Notes under the pieces: generated by a model
What the model was told of the DNA's origin: nothing
The model's database searches: none
The model's input: the letters and a program-made list of their open reading frames with translations, nothing else
Position numbers and translations under genes: made by a program
In this document: positions 6,719 to 10,396 of the stretch, in pieces
Layout of the letters: each line of letters begins with the position of its first letter
Numbering within the stretch: position 1 is the first letter of the stretch
Origin: Flavobacterium psychrophilum
GTDB taxonomy: Bacteria; Bacteroidota; Bacteroidia; Flavobacteriales; Flavobacteriaceae
Direction: 5' to 3'
Assembly (NCBI GenBank): GCA_945897545.1
Contig: CAMDGJ010000090.1
Coordinates: 1 to 10,396 of the forward strand
Length of the DNA: 10,396 bases

Positions 6719-6801
6719 ACTTTTTAGAACCAATCAAGAAGTACCTGTTTTCTTTAAAGGCAAAGAATTTTAAAAAGTAAATAGTAGTTTAATTGAAATG
6801 G

Positions 6802-6820
6802 ATATATATATATATATATA
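6802..6820. repeat. (AT)n dinucleotide tract in a divergent intergenic region
   Basis: This is nineteen bases of uninterrupted alternating A and T (about 9.5 AT units), between the divergently transcribed SDR and radical SAM genes. It lies 48 bp upstream of the candidate -7 box of the radical SAM gene. Such tracts can vary in length by slippage and melt easily. Confidence 0.9.
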
Positions 6821-6867
6821 CGTATTAAGTTGTTGTTTAGGGATTCAAATTATTTTCGAAAATAACC

Positions 6868-6875
6868 TACTTTTG
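6868..6875 (+). promoter_or_regulatory. Candidate promoter -7 box of the radical SAM gene
   Basis: TACTTTTG matches TAnnTTTG exactly, 17 bp before the TTG start codon. That implies a transcript with a leader of only about 10 nt. No clear TTG lies 17-23 nt upstream (TTC is present at 21 nt), so the -33 element is weak. Confidence 0.45.
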
Positions 6876-6891
6876 CACAAAACATTTCCCT

Positions 6892-9096
6892 TTGAAAACC
6901 AAAGTATTTCTCATCACGCCGCCATTTACCCAACTGAATACACCGTATCCCGCAACGGCTTATATCAAAGGGTTTCTAAACACCAAAAATATTTCGGCAA
7001 CGCAAGCCGATTTAGGTATCGAAGTGATTTTAAAATTGTTTTCGAAAGAAGGATTAAGCCCCCTAGCCCCCAAAGGGGGAACTAGCAACTTGTCTGATAA
7101 TGCGAAAAGAATAGTCGCTCTTTGGGACGAATACATTAAAACCATAGATTCTGTTATTGCTTTTTTACAAGGAAAAAATCCAACATTGGCATTGCAAATT
7201 TGTCAGGAAGATTATTTGCCAGAAGCCTCTCGTTTTGCACAATTGGAAGAGTTAGATTGGGCTTTTGGAACGATGGGAACGCAGGATAAAGCTAAGCATT
7301 TAGCCACTTTGTACCTTGAAGATATTTCCGATTTTATTGTGGAATGTGTCGATGTTAATTTTGGTTTTAGCCGTTATGCCGAACGTTTGGGCCGAAGCGC
7401 CAATTCTTTCGACGAATTGTATACTGCTTTACAAGAAGGACCAACGTATATTGATAAAATTCTGATTTCACTTTTAAAGGAAAGAATCGAAACCATTCAA
7501 CCCGAATTATTCCTGATTTCAGTTCCTTTCCCTGGGAATTTATATGCTGCTTTTCGTTCTGCTCAATATGTAAAAAAACACCATCCAAATATCAAAATTG
7601 CAATGGGAGGCGGTTTTCCAAATACCGAATTGCGTTCGCTATCAGACCCTCGAGTTTTTGATTTTTTCGATTATATTACTTTGGATGATGGTGAATTACC
7701 AGTTGAATTACTTGTAAATGCTGTCACTGTGAGCGCAGTCGAGAAGCCTTTTGAGTTCAAAAGAACTTTCCTCCTCGAAAACGGCAAAGTAGTTTATATA
7801 AATAATTCATTGAAACCCGATTACAAGCAATCGCAAGTAGGTACGCCCGATTATTCGAATTTGTTTTTGGATAAATACATTTCGGTTATCGAAATTGTGA
7901 ATCCAATGCATAGAATGTGGAGCGACGGTCGATGGAACAAACTCACGATGGCACACGGTTGTTATTGGGGAAAATGTACATTTTGTGACATCTCATTAGA
8001 TTATATTAAAATTTACGAACCTATTGCAGCCAATTTATTGTGTGATCGAATGGAAGAAATGATAGCGCAAACAGGACAAAATGGTTTTCATTATGTAGAT
8101 GAAGCTGCGCCACCGGCTTTGATGCGTGCTTTAGCACTCGAAATTCTTCGCCGGAAATTATCAGTCACTTGGTGGACGAACATTCGATTTGAGAAAAGTT
8201 TCACAAGAGGTTTATGCTTACTGCTTAAAGCTTCGGGATGTATCGCTGTTTCTGGTGGGCTAGAAGTCGCTTCCGACCGATTATTGGAACTAATTGACAA
8301 AGGCGTGACGGTGGAACAAGTAGCAAAAGTAACCCGAAATTTTACCGAAGCCGGAATTATGGTTCACGCTTATTTGATGTACGGTTATCCCACACAAACT
8401 ATTCAGGAAACGGTGGATAGTCTCGAAATGGTAAGACAATTGTTTGAAGTTGGGGTTTTGCAATCGGGTTTTTGGCATCAATTTGCGATGACAGCTCACA
8501 GTCCTGTGGGAATGCATCCGGAGAAATTTGGCGTTGTTCCTACTTCCCCTCCTTTGGAGGGGTTAGGGGTGGTTTTCGCAAACAACGATATTAATTTTAT
8601 TGACAGAACAGGAATTGATCACGACAAATTCAGTTTTGGATTGAAAAAGTCTTTGTTCAATTTTATGCACGGCATTTGCTTTGACTATGAATTGCAAGAA
8701 TGGTTCGATTTCAAAATTCCGAGAACAAAAATTCGTCCTGATTTTATTACAGATGCATTGGAAGAAGAAGATTTCAATATAAAACCAACCGCCAAAATCG
8801 TTTGGCTAGGAGGGAAGGCATCAGTTGAGCATTTTACAAAATCCAAAAAAGGAAATAGCTGGGAAATGATGACTTTGACTTTTCACGACAAAAAAGAAAG
8901 TTTTACCATTCAAACCAATAAAAATGAAGGAGAATGGTTGGTTCAAATCCTAAAAAAACTTTCTGTTTCTAATTCTAAAATAAATAATTTCCAAGAAGTA
9001 AAATCTGATTTTGAAATTCGTTTTAATGATTTCGAATTGTTTTGGTATTCAAAACCAGTGTATACTTTACGTGAATTTGGGCTATTGGTTTTGTAA
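6892..9096 (+). CDS. B12-binding-type radical SAM protein of unknown function
   Basis: This encodes a large (734-residue) cytosolic iron-sulfur protein. The N terminus (M-K-T-K-V-F-L-I-T-P-P-F-T-Q-L-N-T-P-Y-P) and residues about 200-275 (LFLISVPFPGN, the I-A-M-G-G-G-F-P-N turn, then DYITLDDGE) form the Rossmann-like cobalamin-binding-type domain. The radical SAM core starts with H-G-C-Y-W-G-K-C-T-F-C-D, with cluster cysteines Cys357, Cys362 and Cys365. This is a CX4CX2C spacing, one residue wider than canonical CX3CX2C. Later core motifs include A-V-S-G-G-L-E-V-A-S and A-Y-L-M-Y-G-Y-P-T-Q-T. The start is TTG: there is no in-frame ATG between the upstream stop at 6838 and the conserved N terminus. 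Residues 56-65 (SPLAPKGGTS) and 551-561 (TSPPLEGLGVV) are encoded by palindromic repeats and are probably extra to the fold. Cobalamin use, methyl transfer or another reaction is not decided by the sequence. It is followed by a separate promoter, so it is probably monocistronic. Confidence 0.85.
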   Translation: MKTKVFLITPPFTQLNTPYPATAYIKGFLNTKNISATQADLGIEVILKLFSKEGLSPLAPKGGTSNLSDNAKRIVALWDEYIKTIDSVIAFLQGKNPTLALQICQEDYLPEASRFAQLEELDWAFGTMGTQDKAKHLATLYLEDISDFIVECVDVNFGFSRYAERLGRSANSFDELYTALQEGPTYIDKILISLLKERIETIQPELFLISVPFPGNLYAAFRSAQYVKKHHPNIKIAMGGGFPNTELRSLSDPRVFDFFDYITLDDGELPVELLVNAVTVSAVEKPFEFKRTFLLENGKVVYINNSLKPDYKQSQVGTPDYSNLFLDKYISVIEIVNPMHRMWSDGRWNKLTMAHGCYWGKCTFCDISLDYIKIYEPIAANLLCDRMEEMIAQTGQNGFHYVDEAAPPALMRALALEILRRKLSVTWWTNIRFEKSFTRGLCLLLKASGCIAVSGGLEVASDRLLELIDKGVTVEQVAKVTRNFTEAGIMVHAYLMYGYPTQTIQETVDSLEMVRQLFEVGVLQSGFWHQFAMTAHSPVGMHPEKFGVVPTSPPLEGLGVVFANNDINFIDRTGIDHDKFSFGLKKSLFNFMHGICFDYELQEWFDFKIPRTKIRPDFITDALEEEDFNIKPTAKIVWLGGKASVEHFTKSKKGNSWEMMTLTFHDKKESFTIQTNKNEGEWLVQILKKLSVSNSKINNFQEVKSDFEIRFNDFELFWYSKPVYTLREFGLLVL
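7059..7085. repeat. REP-like G/C palindrome translated in frame (copy A)
   Basis: A five-C run (7067-7071), AAA loop and five-G run (7075-7079) form a hairpin, flanked by CTAG at 7063-7066 and 7082-7085, with a further CCCC before it. It is strikingly GC-rich within AT-rich coding sequence. It is read as S-P-L-A-P-K-G-G-T-S within the radical SAM protein. The pattern CCCCTA-(A/G)-CCCC..AAA..GGGG recurs inverted at 8542-8574. Confidence 0.8.
8542..8574. repeat. REP-like G/C palindrome translated in frame (copy B, inverted)
   Basis: A perfect 7-bp stem pairs CCCCTCC (8546-8552) with GGAGGGG (8556-8562) around a TTT loop, followed by TTAGGGGTGG. Its reverse complement aligns with copy A: ACCCCTAACCCC..CCAAAGG..GGGGAAGT against CCCCTAGCCCCC..AAA..GGGGGAACT. 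It is read as T-S-P-P-L-E-G-L-G-V-V, replacing or extending a linker between FGVVP and FANNDI. Confidence 0.8.
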
Positions 9097-9172
9097 AATC
9101 AATAATTTGAATTTTAATTATTTAAAGCAATGTTATTTTAGTTTTTTTTAATCTTAAAATAAAAACGGGATA

Positions 9173-9201
9173 TTGAAATATAAATTTTTATTCTAATTTT
9201 G
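9173..9201 (+). promoter_or_regulatory. Promoter of the ankyrin-DOMON operon
   Basis: TTG at 9173-9175 is followed after 18 nt by TAATTTTG (9194-9201), an exact TAnnTTTG box at consensus spacing. Predicted transcription starts near 9208, leaving an AT-rich leader of about 93 nt before the start codon at 9301. It lies in the 204-bp gap after the radical SAM gene, which argues for an independent transcript. Confidence 0.55.
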
Positions 9202-9300
9202 AATTTAATCCCTTTAAAATTAGTAATATTAATTTAACAAACGTTTATCTTAAAAGAATTAAATTATTTTACTATATTAGCGACTTAAATATTAAATAAG

Positions 9301-9816
9301 TTGAAAAAAAACTATCTAATCATTTTATTGTTAACTTTTAATTTGGGTTTTTCCCAAAAAGATAGTTGTTTTGATGTTGCCAGAAAAGGAAGTCTATCTG
9401 ACATAAAATTGCTTTTTGAAAATGATAAAAACATCGTAAATGCTATTGATGATAATGGATCAAGTATGCTCATTTTGGCCTGTTATAGAGGAAATCAAGA
9501 AGTTGCAAAATTCTTAATTGAAAATGGATCTGATTTAAATTATGCTTCTAAAAACGGAACGGCTTTGATGGCTTGTGTAATGAAAAATGAGTTTCAATTA
9601 GTTGACGAATTGTTTCTGAAGAAGGTAAATCCCGATTTGACAGATTCTAATGGAATAACAGCATTGATGCTTGCCGTTCAATTTAAAAATGTTGAAATGG
9701 TCAAAAAATTAGTAAACGCTGGAGCTAACAAAGGGCTTAAATGTAAACAGAACAAAACAGCGTTTGAATATGCTGTTTTTTCTAATAGTGAAGAAATTAT
9801 AAACCTTTTAAAATAA
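9301..9816 (+). CDS. Exported ankyrin-repeat protein
   Basis: This 171-residue protein has a cleavable signal peptide at residues 1-19 (Lys2-Lys3, hydrophobic core, then G-F-S-Q), typical of Flavobacterium, so it acts in the periplasm or outside. The mature part is made of about five ankyrin repeats: residues about 23-52, 53-85, 86-117, 118-150 and a shorter 151-171. The repeat marks L-I-L-A-C-Y-R-G-N and A-L-M-L-A-V-Q-F-K-N are visible, as are V-x-x-L-x-x-x-G-A-N turns. Ankyrin stacks bind other proteins and have no catalytic role of their own. The start is TTG at 9301, needed to give the signal peptide its charged N terminus. The stop is 6 nt before the DOMON gene, so the two are probably one operon and their products may interact outside the cytoplasm. 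Periplasmic ankyrin proteins with roles near oxidative-stress enzymes are known in other bacteria; that parallel is only suggestive here. Confidence 0.88.
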   Translation: MKKNYLIILLLTFNLGFSQKDSCFDVARKGSLSDIKLLFENDKNIVNAIDDNGSSMLILACYRGNQEVAKFLIENGSDLNYASKNGTALMACVMKNEFQLVDELFLKKVNPDLTDSNGITALMLAVQFKNVEMVKKLVNAGANKGLKCKQNKTAFEYAVFSNSEEIINLLK

Positions 9817-9822
9817 ATTACT

Positions 9823-10396
9823 ATGAAAAAAATTACTAGCTTATTATTTTGTTTTTTGTTTTTATCGGCATTTTCGCAATCAAAGTCAACAGGAGTTATT
9901 AGTCTTGGTTCTAATATTACTGTTAATTTTACTTTGAATAATGATACTTCTAAGGTAACTCTGATTTTAACTGGACCTTCGGATAGATGGTTTGCAATGG
10001 GATTAGGAGTTCTTGAAGGGTTTGGAATGTCAGACGGAGATGTTTTGGTTTATACCACTACATTAACAGATAGAAATTATGTTGGAAGGCAAGCACCAGC
10101 GACTGATTCAGGTCAAAATTGGTCAACAGTAAGCAATACTGTTGCAACAGGTGTTAGAACCTTAACTCTAGAAAGAGAATTAACGAATTCTGATTCTAAT
10201 GATTTTCAATTGCCCTATACTTCTACCAATGCTATTAATTTAGCTTGGGCACACTCTGGTTCGATAAGTACATCACTAGCTTATCACGGCGGTAATAGAG
10301 GGTTTGCTTCTGGAGCATTTACGACTGTTCTTGGGGTGGAAGATTTTTCTTTAAACGCAGCATCTATTTATCCAAATCCTGCTTCTGGAGCATTTT
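9823..10396 (+). CDS. DOMON-domain protein with T9SS C-terminal sorting domain (partial, 3' end beyond window)
   Basis: The 191 codons visible run to the window edge without a stop. Residues 1-19 are a signal peptide ending in A-F-S-Q. Residues about 25-165 form a DOMON-type beta-sandwich: the core motif G-P-S-D-R-W-F-A-M-G-L-G (51-62) and G-M-S-D-G-D-V-L-V-Y (68-77) are typical, followed by conserved His144 (AWAHSG) and His155 (YHGGNRG). In DOMON cytochromes a Met and a His bind haem. Met59 or Met69 with His144 or His155 could do so here, but sugar-binding DOMON domains also exist, so the ligand is open. From residue 172 (VEDFSLNAASIYPNPASG) begins a type A T9SS sorting domain, meaning the protein is sent through the outer membrane and released or anchored at the surface. 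Only its first 15-20 residues are inside the window. It is probably co-transcribed with the ankyrin gene 6 nt upstream. Confidence 0.87.
   Translation, partial: MKKITSLLFCFLFLSAFSQSKSTGVISLGSNITVNFTLNNDTSKVTLILTGPSDRWFAMGLGVLEGFGMSDGDVLVYTTTLTDRNYVGRQAPATDSGQNWSTVSNTVATGVRTLTLERELTNSDSNDFQLPYTSTNAINLAWAHSGSISTSLAYHGGNRGFASGAFTTVLGVEDFSLNAASIYPNPASGAF

Noticed and set aside
6690..6737. Longer start for the SDR protein (ATG at 6737)
   Set aside because: The extra 16 residues precede the Rossmann fold without family similarity, and the consensus -7 box at 6711-6718 would place the transcript start inside that extension.
6798..7085. 95-residue open frame starting within the (AT)n tract
   Set aside because: Its N terminus is just the translated AT repeat (IYIYIYV), and the remainder is a shifted reading of the radical SAM gene with no recognisable domain.
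9133..9162. Terminator after the radical SAM gene
   Set aside because: The only stem (TTATTTTA with TAAAATAA, 14-nt loop) is entirely A-T and unlikely to be stable. I could not support a terminator.

Overview
The window looks like chromosomal DNA from a Flavobacterium-like member of the Bacteroidota. The DNA is AT-rich. Exported proteins have signal peptides ending in the flavobacterial 'FSQ' style, and one carries a type IX secretion (T9SS) C-terminal sorting domain that is cut by the window edge. Several promoters match the Bacteroidota pattern (TTG/TTTG, 17-23 nt, TAnnTTTG). The gene content, with bacillithiol ligase BshC and a short DUF721/DciA-like protein, also fits.

Layout. Left end (1-1544): a lipocalin-like lipoprotein gene overlaps a small DUF721 gene on the + strand. 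These converge on ndk (- strand), with a strong bidirectional terminator between them that is bracketed by inverted-repeat arms. A 260-bp spacer with nested inverted and direct repeats lies between ndk and bshC. Middle (1545-5536): bshC (-) is divergent from an MHS-family MFS transporter (+) that is broken by a single-base frameshift near its C terminus. It is followed by a two-gene SdpR/SdpI-like operon (ArsR-family repressor plus six-TM membrane protein), whose promoter -7 box lies in the centre of a palindromic operator. Right part (5565-10396): a thioester-reductase-like SDR gene (-) is divergent from a large B12-binding-type radical SAM gene (+), with an (AT)n tract between them. Last comes a two-gene unit: an exported ankyrin-repeat protein, then a DOMON-domain T9SS cargo protein that runs off the window.

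How the genes work together. ndk (nucleotide pools), DUF721 (probable helicase loader) and bshC (low-molecular-weight thiol synthesis) are housekeeping. The SdpR/SdpI pair forms a self-contained autoregulatory circuit without a visible toxin gene. The ankyrin and DOMON genes are 6 nt apart, are probably co-transcribed from one consensus promoter, and both products are exported. I see no phage, IS, CRISPR, tRNA or rRNA.

The most interesting signal is a pair of G/C-rich palindromes in an otherwise AT-rich radical SAM gene. They lie in opposite orientation, are both translated in frame, and look like copies of one dispersed REP-like element that has colonised a coding sequence. This resembles the palindromic elements inserted in frame in Rickettsia genes.
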